In this document: one piece after another, positions 1 to 11,240 of the stretch
Numbering within the stretch: the stretch's first letter is position 1
How the letters are laid out: each line of letters opens with the position of its first letter
Assembly: GCF_020360975.1 (NCBI RefSeq)
Contig: NW_025408678.1
Coordinates: 186,001-250,000 of the forward strand
Length of the DNA stretch: 64,000 nucleotides
Direction: 5' to 3'
Origin: Hirsutella rhossiliensis
Taxonomy: Eukaryota; Ascomycota; Sordariomycetes; Hypocreales; Ophiocordycipitaceae
Made by a program: the position numbers and the translations under genes
The notes under the pieces: generated by a model
What the model saw: only the letters and a program-made list of their open reading frames with translations
Told to the model about the DNA's origin: nothing
The model's database searches: none

Positions 1-981
1 GGCCTGACGCGCCGCGTCATTGCCTGCCTCGACGTGCGCGCAAACGACCAGGGCGACCTCGTCGTCACAAAGGGCGACCAGTACGACGTGCGCGAAAAGT
101 CCGACGACCGCTCCGTCCGCAACCTCGGCAAGCCCGTCGAGCTCGCCCGGCGCTACTACGAGGACGGCGCCGACGAGGTCACCTTTCTCAACATCACATC
201 GTTCCGCGACTGCCCCGTCGCCGACCTGCCCATGCTCGAGGTGCTGCGCCAGACGTCGCGCACCGTCTTCGTGCCTCTGACGATTGGCGGCGGCATCCGC
301 GACACGGTCGACACCGACGGCTCCAAGGTCTCGGCCCTCGAGATCGCCACCATGTACTTCAAGTCGGGCGCCGACAAGGTCTCGATTGGCTCCGACGCCG
401 TCATCGCCGCGGAGGAGTACTACTCGCTCGGCCGCAAGCTGTTCGGCAACACGGCCATTGAGCAAATCTCGCGCGCCTACGGCAACCAGGCAGTCGTCGT
501 CAGCGTCGACCCCAAGCGTGTCTACGTGCCCAAGCTCGACGCGACCCGCCACAACGTCGTCGCCACCCGCTTCCCCGGCCCCAAGGGCGAGCCCTACTGC
601 TGGTACGCCTGCACCATCAAGGGCGGCCGCGAGACGCGCGACATGGACGTCGTCGAGCTCGCCCAGGCAGTCGAGGCCATGGGCGCCGGCGAGCTGCTCC
701 TCAACTGCATCGACAAGGACGGCTCCAACTCGGGCTTCGACCTCGAGCTCATCGCGCAGGTCAAGGCCGCCGTCAAGATCCCCGTCATCGCCTCGAGCGG
801 CGCCGGCATTCCCGCCCATTTTGAGGACGTCTTCCAGCAAACCACCACCGACGCCGCCCTCGGCGCCGGCATGTTCCACAGGGGCGAGTACACCGTCAAG
901 CAGGTCAAGGACTACCTGAAAGAAAAGGGGCTGTTGGTGCGGCCATTCGAAGGCGGTCTGGGCGCTACTCAAGACAGCTGA
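1..981 (+). CDS. HIS7: Imidazole glycerol phosphate synthase, cyclase (HisF) half, 5'-truncated
   Basis: The frame is open from base 1 and ends at TGA 979-981, so the window holds the last 326 residues; the glutamine amidotransferase (HisH) half and true start lie upstream. HIS7 joins ammonia to PRFAR, making IGP for histidine and AICAR for purine synthesis. The visible part is a full HisF barrel: it opens with [10 protein letters not shown], whose Asp is the first catalytic acid, followed by the KGDQYDVRE strand, the phosphate-binding [21 protein letters not shown], a second acid in [23 protein letters not shown] and the C-terminal phosphate loop ASSGAG. The extra segment around [14 protein letters not shown] is typical of eukaryotic bifunctional enzymes. 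The first ATG in the window (34) is internal and not a start. No intron is needed here. It converges on the antizyme gene. Confidence 0.95.
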   Translation, partial: GLTRRVIACLDVRANDQGDLVVTKGDQYDVREKSDDRSVRNLGKPVELARRYYEDGADEVTFLNITSFRDCPVADLPMLEVLRQTSRTVFVPLTIGGGIRDTVDTDGSKVSALEIATMYFKSGADKVSIGSDAVIAAEEYYSLGRKLFGNTAIEQISRAYGNQAVVVSVDPKRVYVPKLDATRHNVVATRFPGPKGEPYCWYACTIKGGRETRDMDVVELAQAVEAMGAGELLLNCIDKDGSNSGFDLELIAQVKAAVKIPVIASSGAGIPAHFEDVFQQTTTDAALGAGMFHRGEYTVKQVKDYLKEKGLLVRPFEGGLGATQDS

Positions 982-1385
982 GGTCCAGTCACTCTGACCC
1001 TTGCGTACCATGTATGTAGTGCAATCTTTGTTGAGCAACTGTAGCTACGAGCTATGACTTGACGACCTGATTTCGCGTCTTAATGAACTCGTCCCTCCAA
1101 GCCCCAAAGCCATGACCTCATGGCTAGCCAATCAAGTAAGGTGTGAAAAAAAACGGCAACTGTGCCAAAGTGCATTCTGAACGCCGTGTGGGCCCCCTTG
1201 CTCCCTTTGCGTGAATCAATAATAGTTACCGGTAACCCGGCGCCGACCCAAGAGTGAGAAAAGTAAAGCATGGCATAACAAGGGGTGGCGTAGATATCAT
1301 TCGCGGCAAGAAGCTAGGTGCAATGTGAGATTCGAGATCCGAAAAGGTAAACAGAGGGAAGAAAGAAAAAGCGGAAAGACGAACA
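982..1385. other. Convergent intergenic spacer, HIS7 / antizyme
   Basis: This 404-bp stretch lies between two convergent genes and should hold both 3' UTRs. I see no gene, repeat or RNA in it. Confidence 0.6.
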
Positions 1386-2356
1386 CTAAAGCTCCATGCC
1401 CATAAAGACCCATTTCTTGCTGGTAACGTCCAAATCGTGTGCCCAATGGTCCAGGGTGGCCATGTCGAAGCCAACCCACTGCAGGCTCTTTGTCAGCTCG
1501 TGCGCCTCTTCTGCGGGCAAGCAGCGATCGATGCAAGTGACAATGTGGCTGCAGTCCAGAGGGCCATCGGCGAGCTCAATGAGAGCCATGAGTCTGCAGC
1601 TAGTCAGCGACTGGAGGGCACAGATGGTGAGCGGGAGACGGGCAAAGACTCACGCTCTCTTGAGGTCTCTTCCCATGACGCCTTGGGTGTCGAAGAAGAC
1701 AAACAGCGAGTTCTCGAGTCCGTCGTTTACGACAAAGGCACGGAAACTGGCGCCGCCGGCATAATCCCAGACCTCCATCCATGCGTCCACCACGAGGCCA
1801 GGAGGCTCGGGATCGGCGCCGTCGTGGAGTGCCTGAGCGATAACATCTTCTGGCGGCGGTGTCTGCAAATAAGCACCGGACAGGCCGGAGCCATACATCG
1901 ACAGGTCCCTCTCACCAAGGAACACCGTCTTCATGGACTCGCAAAAGAATCTCTCACATTCTTCCCTGATCGCGAGTGCTGCCCCCCCTCGTCGCTCCAG
2001 GCGGCGGCCCGGAATGTCGCGCTTCTTGTTCTTTGGTAGAAGAGCGAGCTTGTTGGACGAGGTTAATGCGGCGAGGGGGGGGCTTGTCGGTGGGGAGGGG
2101 AGTCCTGAGGTAGGGACCTCAGGAATACCACTCCGCCCCTGTAGAGAGGCAGTCAGCGGCAAGGCTCTAAATACGGCTGTGGACGGGAGGCGGAAGGAGT
2201 GAGCATACCTGTGGCCCCCGTAGTGCAGTAATGGAGGCCTTTGAGGCCGGCAGCGGGATCGACGACGTAGCACGAGGCGAGGACGTTGACGCGAGAGGCG
2301 ACGTCCTGGCCGTAGTTACTACTACAATTCAAATTCTGGTAATTCATTGGTGCCAT
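1386..2356 (-). CDS. OAZ1: Ornithine decarboxylase antizyme, expressed by +1 ribosomal frameshifting
   Basis: Antizyme binds ornithine decarboxylase and sends it to the proteasome, lowering polyamine synthesis; high polyamines promote the frameshift needed to make it. Exons on the minus strand are 2356-2209, 2138-1654 and 1593-1386. Zero frame starts at ATG 2356 (MAPMNYQNLN...) and ends ...GAEWYS at TGA 2121-2119. Skipping T2121 enters the +1 frame (EVPTSGLPSPP...), which runs to the stop at 1386. The +1 product has the family core: EVWDYAGGASFRAFV, LFVFFD, MGRDLKRALMALIELAD, DCSHIVTCIDR and a C-terminal WVGFDMATLDHW helix. Introns are GTATGC...CTACAG and GTGAGT...CTGCAG; the second restores RALMALIE. 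The full product is about 279 aa. The shift sequence TCC TGA is the classic antizyme site. The start could instead be the nearby in-frame ATG at 2347. Very confident in identity, confident in the splice model. Confidence 0.93.
2103..2124 (-). promoter_or_regulatory. Perfect hairpin starting on the antizyme frameshift site
   Basis: On the mRNA strand the arm TCCTGAGGT (2124-2116) pairs perfectly with ACCTCAGGA (2111-2103) across a 4-nt loop CCCT. The 5' arm begins at the first base of the shift codon TCC and contains the TGA stop. The pairing is seen directly; a role in frameshifting is inference. A pyrimidine-rich run follows immediately downstream. Confidence 0.75.
2119..2124 (-). promoter_or_regulatory. 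Programmed +1 frameshift site TCC TGA in the antizyme mRNA
   Basis: The zero-frame codons are TGG TAT TCC TGA, with TCC at 2124-2122 and the stop TGA at 2121-2119. The next frame continues GAG GTC CCT into the conserved antizyme body. TCC TGA is the same slow-stop recoding site as in animal antizymes, where +1 slippage depends on polyamines. Here the base after TGA is G, whereas mammalian antizyme 1 has U. Confidence 0.93.
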
Positions 2357-3664
2357 TGCTGTCAAGATTCCACGGCTGCTGGGCTAATGCAGGTGGCGAG
2401 AGGCGGCAGGCTGTTGGAGCGGCGGAATCGTCGGATGCGAGATGTGCAGAGATGTGCAAGCAACAAGGCGGACGAGACGAGCTGGGTGATGAAAAATTTG
2501 GAAGAGAGACAAAAGTACGTGTGTAAGCTTCTGGTAGATTGACGCGGATAACGGCGGTCGATGCAAGAGGCAGCCTTATTTAATGTGAGTTGTCTGGCGG
2601 ACTGGCGGATGCTCGTCGATGGAAGCGGTGGGTGGGGGAAGAAGGGAAGAGAGAGAGAACGTGAGAGGAGATTGGGAGGCCGGAAGGGGAAGACAAAAGC
2701 GGTGGTGGCAGTCAGCTGAGACATTGGGATAGATGTATTAGTCACCATTGGTTTTTAGCCGCATCTTTTCCAGATGACTCACTTGCAGTGGCAACGCTAA
2801 CAATTTCGTGCAACAGCTATTCCGGCTGCGGCGGAGACGGGAGGCGCCGTTGGCCACTGAAGGCTTGGAGCAGACTCGCACTGTATTCACATGGCTGCAG
2901 CAGAGAGGCTGTGGCACAGGCCCGCCGTCTTGGCGATGCACTGTCGCTCCCAAGTCTGTTCCCATTGGAGAGCCTCGTCCTCGTCACGGCCTTGCAATGG
3001 GCATGTTTGGGACGTTGCAACTGCGTCCACGAATCTTCCGAACCGATGCACCTCGACAACGCGAGCACACAGTAGAGCCGGACTCGCGACACTGTATCGT
3101 GACGGTTTGGTCATCCAATAGCCAAGAAAACTTAGTCGACGCCGCTTGTTGGCCGCTTCCGCACCCACCAAGCGGGGTATCTGTTCCGACTGCTGCACAC
3201 AGGCCGAGAGGGCCGCAGGTCGTAACGCTTCGTGTCGCTCTCTCTTCCCGAAATGGCGGCGCCCAGGCGATGAGCCCATGATATTGTACCGCCAAATCTA
3301 TCCCTTATGTTGATTGACCAACGCAGCGCGACACAACTTCAACGGCATGCAGCTTACACCGTAGTCGCACCACACATAGCATGTGCCGAGATGTCTTGTT
3401 GGAGCGGCACGTCAGCCGTCTCCGACACACCAAAGGACTCCGACCCGTCCCTCCCCGGACCCTGCCGGCCCCGTCTCACGCCGAGTCCCCTCAACCACCT
3501 CAACAACCAGGAGTCCGGTGTGACATCAGTCAGAGACTGGTTACATGTGGCTGACACGGCTTCATTATATTATCAACCTCTACACCACTCATACCGCCGC
3601 CTAGATATACAACAATATACGAAGACACTTTGCTTGATCTTGTTCCAATTCTGTGCACCTCGAA
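2357..3664. other. Upstream region of the antizyme gene
   Basis: About 1.3 kb between the antizyme start and the 3' end of the ArfGAP gene; both read leftwards, so this is antizyme leader and promoter plus the ArfGAP 3' UTR. Around 2631-2700 the antizyme sense strand is pyrimidine-rich, as usual for fungal core promoters. Short open frames here lack codon bias or recognisable domains and I reject them as genes. Confidence 0.55.
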
Positions 3665-5832
3665 TCACACATGCCTCGCGCTGAGGCTTGCAAACGCGTC
3701 CGGACTGTGCCGCCCGTTGGTCCACGCCATGTCCAAGTTCATGCTATCCCGGTTGATGTGCCTGCTCGAGGACAAGGGTCCCGAAGTCGCCGCCGTCGCC
3801 CCGCTCGTCAAAAATGGATTCGTGCTCCCGGGGAGCGGCTGTGAAACGGAACGAGGCTGTCCGGTCGTCGAGGCGGCTTGTGGACGAGCAGGCAGCGCGC
3901 TGTATGCGGCCTGATTCTCGGAAGCCGACGGAGTCTGCTCCAGCAAGCTCGATCCTGGCGCCATTGGCTGTTGGGGAGCTTGATAGGGCCGGTTGTACAA
4001 CGCCATGATCGACGCCTTGTCCTGCCGCTGTGGTTGGTATTGCGGCTGTTGTTGGTTGAACGCCGACTGCGGATCCCAGGCCGCTTGCCCAGCGGATTGC
4101 TGGCTCATTTGCTGGGGCGGAATCTGCAGTGAATTGACAAAGAATGGGTTGGAGTTTGTCGGCAGAGGCTGAGGTGAGGCGGTAACGAAGTTCGACTGCC
4201 CCTGCTCGGGGATCTGTCCGAGAGCAGGTGATGCGATCCGGACCGGCGACCTGGCAAAGGGGTTGCTCGTCAAGCCGCCCTGTATCGGGATCGCCCCGAC
4301 TGATAGGTTCTGCTGAGGGCCGAGGGCCTGTGCCGGGCTCGAGGATTGGGTGAGGAAGGGGTTGTTGTTGTAGCTGGCTGGCTGCGGCTGCGGGTAAGTC
4401 ATGGCACTCTGAAAGTTCATGGGCTGATGGTGGTAATAAGGGCTCGTCGGGGCAGATGGCGACATGTACTGTTGAAGCACCGGCTGCTGCTGATGCCCTG
4501 GAGGCGCTCCCACGTCGCCTGTGCGGTGGGGAAAGAGACTCTGCTGCGGTGCGGAAACCGTCAACCCCTGGAAGGCCTGGCTAACGGCATCGGTTTGTTG
4601 ATGTGAGGGGCGTCCAAAGGGGTTCGTCGACAAATCTGCCCAGCTGCTATTGTACGGGTTCTTGTGTTGCAGGCTGCCCGTGGACTGTGCCGTTTGGGGC
4701 TGCGCCATTGCCATCATGTCAAACGGGTTGTTTGACGACGACGTCGAGGCCGTGGTGGGCCGCTCCTGGGCCCCGTTCTGCGGGACGCTCAGCCCGACAG
4801 GTGAGCCGGCTGGTTTGCTTAGAGGTGTCAGGGACTTCGACGTTCGCAGCGCGTGCTCTCGAGGCGATGTGATGGCCCCCGGCAATCCTCCTTCACCCAG
4901 GCGAACGAGGGCCTCGACCGCTCGGTCCACGCTGCCGTTCACCCCTTTGAGCACAATGGCATTCCGTTGGTCGTCGAGGAAGCCCATGTCGCGCAGCCTG
5001 GCCAACTTCTTGTCCGCTTCGTCGGGTCCGTCGAAGTCGACCGTGGCACCAAAGACTTTGGACGGCTTGTTGGTCAAGCCTGGCGGAGTGCTCGACCTGG
5101 CACCCATGACTGCGGCCATCTTGGCCTCTCGCTTGGCTCGCGACGACAGCGGAAATATCGACGAAGCGGAGCGGAAACCAAACTTTGTCGAGTTCTTGGG
5201 CGGCAGGGGCGGCGGCGTGCCTTCGTCGGAGCGTGGGCTTCGGGGCTTTCCGATGTCGTTGGGAACGTTGTTGACATACTTGTGGCGAATAAACCTCTCC
5301 ATTGCCGAGTCGGCCTCGTCAGCATCGACGGGCACCGGGGGCTTCCTGTTGCCGGGATTGTAGACTTGGTTGGACACGACGTTGCCGACCTTTCGCATGT
5401 TCTGGCAGCTGCGGTGTCAGCTGGCACACTGCCGGCGCGAAGGGATGGCGCGTGCTCACGTCGAGCTGCTCGTTGGACCAGCTGTCCATGCTCAGCGACT
5501 TGACTTTGGAAATGTGCGTGCCCAGCTTGCGATGAATGGTTGCGCAGCGCATGCACAAGAAGACGCCGAGCTGCATCGGTGAGCAAGGTTATTCTCGTGC
5601 GATTCCGGTGGGACGGGGTATTCAGGGGACCACACGTACGCTCCACGAAGCCCAGGCTGTGACACGGCAAAAGTCAGACAAGCTCTGGACCCATCATCAC
5701 GGAAAGGGATTGCAAACCTGGATTGGGTATGTGACAGTCGGCGCATCTGTTGTTGCCCGGGACACTCTGTACCAAGTCCTGGAGAAGCTTCTCGTTGCGC
5801 GCCAGCTGGCGCTTGCTCAAGGCCGAAGTCAT
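3665..5832 (-). CDS. ucp3: ArfGAP zinc-finger protein with UBA domain (Gts1/Ucp3 type)
   Basis: Exons on the minus strand are 5832-5718, 5656-5640 (17 nt), 5570-5460 and 5401-3665, giving 659 aa. The N-terminus [17 protein letters not shown] leads into an Arf GTPase-activating zinc finger: CADC, then 16 residues, then CMRC, and the arginine finger in [10 protein letters not shown]. The CX2CX16CX2C spacing is right only if the 17-nt exon is included. A UBA domain follows at about residues 200-245 ([12 protein letters not shown]...[11 protein letters not shown]). The rest is a low-complexity Gln/Pro/Asn/Ser tail with repeated NPF-like NPFL/NPFF/NPFA motifs, which in known proteins bind EH domains of endocytic adaptors. 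The architecture matches S. pombe Ucp3 and yeast Gts1; a role in Arf-dependent vesicle traffic or endocytosis is inferred. Confidence 0.92.
5640..5656 (-). other. 17-nt microexon of the ArfGAP gene
   Basis: Flanked by GTTTGC...CACAG upstream and GTACGT...ATGCAG downstream, this exon supplies the AWASWS part of the ArfGAP finger (its first codon is shared with exon 1). The conserved Trp of the PxWAS motif lies here. Without it the finger loses its spacing and the frame is broken. Confidence 0.88.
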
Positions 5833-7871
5833 TGTGCCCGGTGCCGCGTCGCAACGCGATCTTCCCAGGGGCCTCGGACAGCCAACTGCAGACACCACCA
5901 GTCGCGAAAGGAGAGAGACGTCGTCGGCTCGGGCCGGGCAGGCGGATCGAAGGCCGTGGGTTGCGGGCGGGACGAGGCTCAGGTTACGCAAAGAAGCATG
6001 GTCAAAGGAGACCGAGACGGGCAGCGAGGGACGATACGGGCGCTGTAGAGTGCGACTGGGCCCGGCGGAGTCGGAGAGCCGGAGGAATGGGAGGAGGAAA
6101 TGCTGGCGAGAAGTCGGGGAGCGGATCGCGATGATGGCAAGGTAGGTAATTGCTGGGAAAGGAGTTGAGGTAGTCTCCATCGACGTCCCAAAGGGGAAAG
6201 CTAGTGGAGGCTCCGGGAGATGCAGCGCGGGTACTCTCCCCGAGCCTACTACCTGGAGGTACACTCGAGTTCCTCAGCTAGCTAGGTATCTTGACGTCTC
6301 CCGATACCTGGACAGTCTACTGCCCCCTACGAGCGGAGGGGGCTGACGAAAAGCCACGGCGGGGTTAGCTGCTCGCGGGCTCAATTTGGTGCTCTGTGCA
6401 CTGCAAGTACTCTGTATTGTATCTACCGGAGGCCGCTGAGGCCGCTTCCATTATTGCCATGATCCAGCGGATGCCCGCGTCCATGAGCGAGGGTGAGCGG
6501 CTGGCTTATCCGCTGCAACCTATCAAATGCTAGTATTGATGCTCTTGGGCAGTCAATGACCTGGAGTGTCCCTGCGAGCCTGAAGCCGCTAAGCTTGAAC
6601 CTCAACCAGCCACATTCCCAGCCGCAGCTGGCGCCTGAGACAGGCCGGTCTTCATTCCTGCGCGGCGACAAACCGCGTGGCCGCAAGCCGCCGCGTCTCG
6701 GGTTGCCCTTTGGACCGGGGTCGCCAACATGTATCTAGCTTGTATTGCATGCTTGTTGCACGATGATGACGTTTCTCGTTCCCTTGTCTTTCAAGACATA
6801 TGCTTGCCGCCCACAGTCTTGCCTACCCTGGAGCGCGACGACCGGTTGTCGTGGCCAGCCGGCACGGGCAACCGCTGTTCAATCAGCCTTGTTATTTTGG
6901 GCTGCCATCCGCATACACGAAGGGTTCTGTGTGCCAAGATATCTGCATGCGCGAGAATCAAGAACTCGCCAGGCAGCACATGCAGCCGAGTAAGGCTGAC
7001 GGATGCCTCGCGTAAGCTCCCTTCCGGCGCCACGCCACTGCCTCCCGTTGCCTTGCTTGCTGCCTAGAAAGCCATGGAAGAAGATGACTAGCTGTTTCGA
7101 GACGTATTTTCTCTCAACGGCATTGTGAACACTCCGCGGAGGGCGATAGGCGACGGACAAGTCTAACGTCTCCGGGCGAAGGCACGGGGAGCCGGAGCTG
7201 CCGGTCGGTTCAAGCGGAAGAGGCAGCATGTGTGTACAAGGAATAGCCGCATGTTCACACAGCTTAACAAGCACCGCCACGTGCCGAGAGCCATGTAACC
7301 TGTAGACAATGCCTCCTTTCGCGCGGCGTTTGGAGCAAGTCCCGAAACCCCTGCTGGCCCTTCACTGACTCCCTGCCTGGCGAAACGCCACCTCCCTCGA
7401 AAGGCTGATGCGGTACATGTCCAGTATCGACCCCCATGGGTCTCCTGAGGTACATGGGGGCTGAAACGTGAGGTAGTCTGACGCAGCTCCTCAGGAAAGA
7501 GTACCTGGATAAAGTGGTGCAGTATGTACCCCTTCGTATCGCGTGCCCCAGCGAGCTCCGCTATAAGGCGAGATAGCTCCCCCTCCAACCTCCCGCCGCT
7601 CTGCTTCGCTTGCCTCTCGCAACGGCACTGCGAAAATTGAATGGAGGCACTCTAAGGTTGCCGACTGCCTCTTTACCCGACCTCTTCTTCCGACCCTCGT
7701 ATAACCTCTCCGTCGTCCTCAGCCGAGTCCCTCGACCCCAGCCAATGCCACAATCCGTCATGGACCGCTAGCCAAGATCGCGAATCCAACCAAAAGCTTA
7801 CCGTAGTCCGTGGCACAACTGGACTGCCACCCCGTCCCCAAACCAACGCCCTCGTCGCCTCCGCGGAAACC
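5833..7871. other. Divergent promoter region, ArfGAP / Osh3
   Basis: Two kilobases between divergent start codons. It should hold both promoters. The 7560-7870 end is pyrimidine-rich towards the Osh3 start. I see no credible gene, tRNA or repeat family; the open frames present change codon usage erratically and have no domain. Confidence 0.55.
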
Positions 7872-10800
7872 ATGGCGGGAATCGAGAAGATCGAGGTTCA
7901 TAGTAAGGTACGAGCCTCCCTCCGGACTGATCTTGTGCTGGCAATGGACCAGGGCAGCTGACGGCAAAGCAAACAGTCCTACGTCGTCCGCTGGGTAAAG
8001 GTCGACGAAGGAAATACCTTGTCATGGAGTGTCCAGCCGCACAAAAAGTCTGTGTAGGTGCAATCCCTCCCCTGCGCCCCCTTGCCGGCCTTAGCGACAC
8101 GCGTACTGACAGCTCTCGCGCAGCAACTTTGGCGTCGTCAAGCACCCCGGCAGCGGCGCCACCTCCCTCCTCTCCTCGGCCGGCGACGACATCGATGCCG
8201 CGCAGACGCACAGCCTCGCCGACTCCAAGTCTGTCCGCAACTCGAAAAAGGAGGCGACGGCCCAGGACATGCTGGCCGGCAAGGGCTTCGTTCCCATTTT
8301 GTGGCAAGGCAAATGCGAGGCGGACAAGGTGTCGCTGGGGACCTACGACGTGCAGCCGGGACACAGCGGCATGTATGGCCTCGTCTTTGACAATACCTTC
8401 TCCAAGCAGACGTCCAAGACGGCCACCTTTGTCGTGCTCACTTATCCAACGGGCGCTCCCCCGCGGACCGCCAATCACGTTCCGAACCTGCAGCTTCCGC
8501 AGGCCCAGGTGAGCCAGTCGAGCCTGGGCAAGCTTGGCAGCCCGCGCAGCGATGTCGGCCCCTCGGCATCTGTCGACAGCTTTCAAAGTCAAGCTGCCCG
8601 CGCGCGAGCAGCCTCGGTATCTGCCAGGAGCGACCTGGTGGGACAGCAGACGCACCACGTCGGCACTCTTTCCAAGCGGAGGCGAAAGAAGGGCCAAGGA
8701 TACGCCCGCCGCTTCTTTTCCCTCGACTACTCGACCTGCACACTGTCGTATTACTACAATCGAAACTCGTCGGCGCTACGCGGGGCGATCCCCCTCAGCC
8801 TTGCGGCCGTCGCGGCCGACGAGAGACGGAGGGAAATAAGCATTGACTCGGGCGCCGAGATCTGGCACCTGAGAGCCCCGAATAACAAAGAGTTTCAAGA
8901 GTGGGCACGCGCGCTGGAGAAGGCCAGCCGCATCGCAAGAGGCGGTTTCGAGACTACACAGCCCCTGAGTGAGCCCAAGCTCAGCTTCGACCAGGGCGCA
9001 TTGAAATCGCCCAGACAACCAGACCGCTCCGAGGATGTCGAATGGCAGCAAGTCGAGGCCCTGGTCAGCCGCGTGGTGGGCACTCGCGACGCCCTCCGCC
9101 GACTGACGAGAGAGGCTGCCGCGCTGCCGAAGCCCTCGGCCACAGGACAGTATCTCTCCCCGGGCTCTGCCGCGTTGGGCGACGATGAGAGAGAGGACTA
9201 CTTTCAACCAGCAGCGGAGAAGAGGCCGTTCTGGAAGCGCAAGTCGAGCGCGCCGGCCCTGAGCCCAACGATGGCGACGCAACTGACGTCGTCGTCCGAT
9301 AACACGCCGATAGCAGCACCCCCCAACAACGGCCAAGGCGTGGTCAGCAGCAGGTCCAGAGGAGCGGCGACGGCGGAAAAGTCGATACACGATCACTGCG
9401 AGGCGCTGCTGTCGGACCTCGACTCGGTCGTTACCGAATTCTCGACCCTCATTGCCAGCAGCAGAAAACGACGGACCGTGGTGCCCATGTCCGCCGGGGG
9501 CGCATCTCGCTTGAGCATCGAGACGACGTCCACCACGGACGAGTTCTTTGATGCAGAGGACGCCAGATCGACGGTCGTCAAGATTGACGGCAGCGGGGAT
9601 GAGTCTCCCCACACAGAGGGCGACGAGGCGGAGACGCGCGACGGCTCGTCCGTCTCGTCGATGGATGAAGAGGGGCCACTGAGCACTGACAGTGCCGGCC
9701 ATCTGTTTCCGTCCAAGCCAAAGAGCCTGACCCCGCTTCCCATCGAGAAGCAAGTCCAACGACGGACCACGGTACCACCCGCGACGGTCCAGCCGCCGAG
9801 CCTCATCGCCTTTGTGCGGAAGAACGTAGGCAAGGATCTTAGCACCATTAGCATGCCCGTTTCTGCAAACGAGCCGAGCTCGCTGCTGCAGAAACTCGCG
9901 GAGCAGCTAGAATACGCCCAGCTGCTGGACAAGGCGGCGAGGCAGAAGAGCGCGACGGAGCGGCTGCTTTTTGTCACGGCCTTTGCCATCTCGCAGTTCA
10001 GCAGCGGGCGTGCCAAGGAGCGGGCCATGCGCAAGCCCTTTAACCCCTTGCTGGGCGAGACATTTGAGCTCGTCCGAACCAACAAGGAGGTGCCCGGTGG
10101 ATTCCGGCTTCTCGTGGAAAAGGTGCAGCACAGGCCGGTCAGGCTGGCCATGCACGCAGACTCGGCAAACTGGACCTTTGCGCAGTCCCCCGCCCCCGGG
10201 CAAAAGTTTTGGGGCAAGAGTGCCGAGATCACGACCGAGGGCCGGGTCAGGGTGGTGCTGCGCCTAGCCGACGGCGGCGACGAGTTTTACTCGTGGAACA
10301 TTGCAACAATGTTTCTGCGCAACGTGGTGATGGGGGAAAAGTACGTGGAGCCTGTGGGTACCATGCACGTCATCAACGAGAGCACCGGGCACAAGGCCAA
10401 CGTGGAATTCAAGAGCAAAGGCATGTTTGGCGGGAGAAGCGAAGAGGTGCACGTCAGCACATTTGCGCCCAACGGCAGCGACACGGGAAGCGGGCTGGTC
10501 GGCACATGGACGGCGGGGCTCCGGACTGTGGGGCCGGGCAAGGCGGCGAGCGAAGAGGTGTGGCAGGCGGGCAAGCTGGTGGACAATGCGGCGCAGACGT
10601 ACGGCATGACGCTGTTTGCGGCGTCGCTCAACGAGGTGACGGAGATTGAGAAGGGAGGGCTGGCACCGACGGACAGCCGACTGCGGCCAGACCAGCGCCT
10701 GGCGGAGCAGGGCAAGCTGGACGCGGCCGAGGAGTGGAAGCACAAGCTCGAAGAGGCGCAACGGGCGCGGCGGCGCACCATGGACGAGCGCGGCGACGAG

Positions 10801-10950
10801 CACAGGCCGCGGTGGTTTGTCCGGGCCGAGGGGTCGCCCGAGGGAGAGGAGGTGTGGAAGATCAAGACGGGCAAGGACGGGTACTGGGAAGAGCGAGCAC
10901 GGGGGAGCTGGACGGGGGTGCCGGCGATTTTTGAGGTGCCCGACGAGTGA
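7872..10950 (+). CDS. OSH3: Oxysterol-binding protein, Osh3 type (GOLD-PH-FFAT-ORD)
   Basis: Exons 7872-7907, 7977-8053 and 8124-10950 give 979 aa. Start ATG 7872 opens MAGIEKIEVHSK, then SYVVRWVKVDEGNTLSWSVQPHKKS, the GOLD-like domain to about residue 155. A PH domain follows (HVGTLSKRRRKKGQGYARRFF...WARALEKA, about residues 210-300). A textbook FFAT motif, DEFFDAEDA, at 9538-9564 would bind ER VAP/Scs2. The C-terminal lipid-binding ORD starts near SLLQKLAEQLEYAQLLDKA and includes KPFNPLLGETFE, QKFWGKSAEI and YSWNIATMFLRNVV. The usual EQVSHHPP signature reads EKVQHRPV here (10117-10140). Osh3 proteins act at ER-plasma membrane contacts on sterol and phosphoinositide. Introns are GTACGA...AACAG and GTAGGT...CGCAG. 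Confident in identity; ligand unknown. Confidence 0.93.
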
Positions 10951-11212
10951 GTTGGCCGAAGCAGCCAGGCGGTCGTGCGTGGTCGGCTGGATGAGGGGGA
11001 TATATCTTTTTGAGACTTGAATCCAACTTGCTTGGCACCCGCCATTTCTGCCACTTATTTCTGCCACGTCTTGTGGCGCCATGTGGCTGGGATGACGGCT
11101 CGTCGATGATGCTGTCGTCTATATCCGGGGTTACAGTGTTGTGCTGACAAGCCGTAAGGATCCCGGAGTCCGCAGCTACGCATATTTACTGTGCAGTAAT
11201 TGCTGCTTTGAG

Positions 11213-11240
11213 ACACGAGGTGACACGAGGTGACACGAGC
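11213..11240. repeat. Tandem GACACGAGGT repeat
   Basis: Nearly three copies of a 10-bp unit (GACACGAGGT) in non-coding DNA downstream of the Osh3 gene. Confidence 0.8.

Noticed and set aside
1437..2039. 200-aa plus-strand open frame over the antizyme gene
   Set aside because: It is antisense to well-conserved antizyme exons and shows no family match.
8776..9759. 327-aa minus-strand open frame over the Osh3 gene
   Set aside because: GC-rich shadow frame; the opposite strand carries PH, FFAT and ORD domains.
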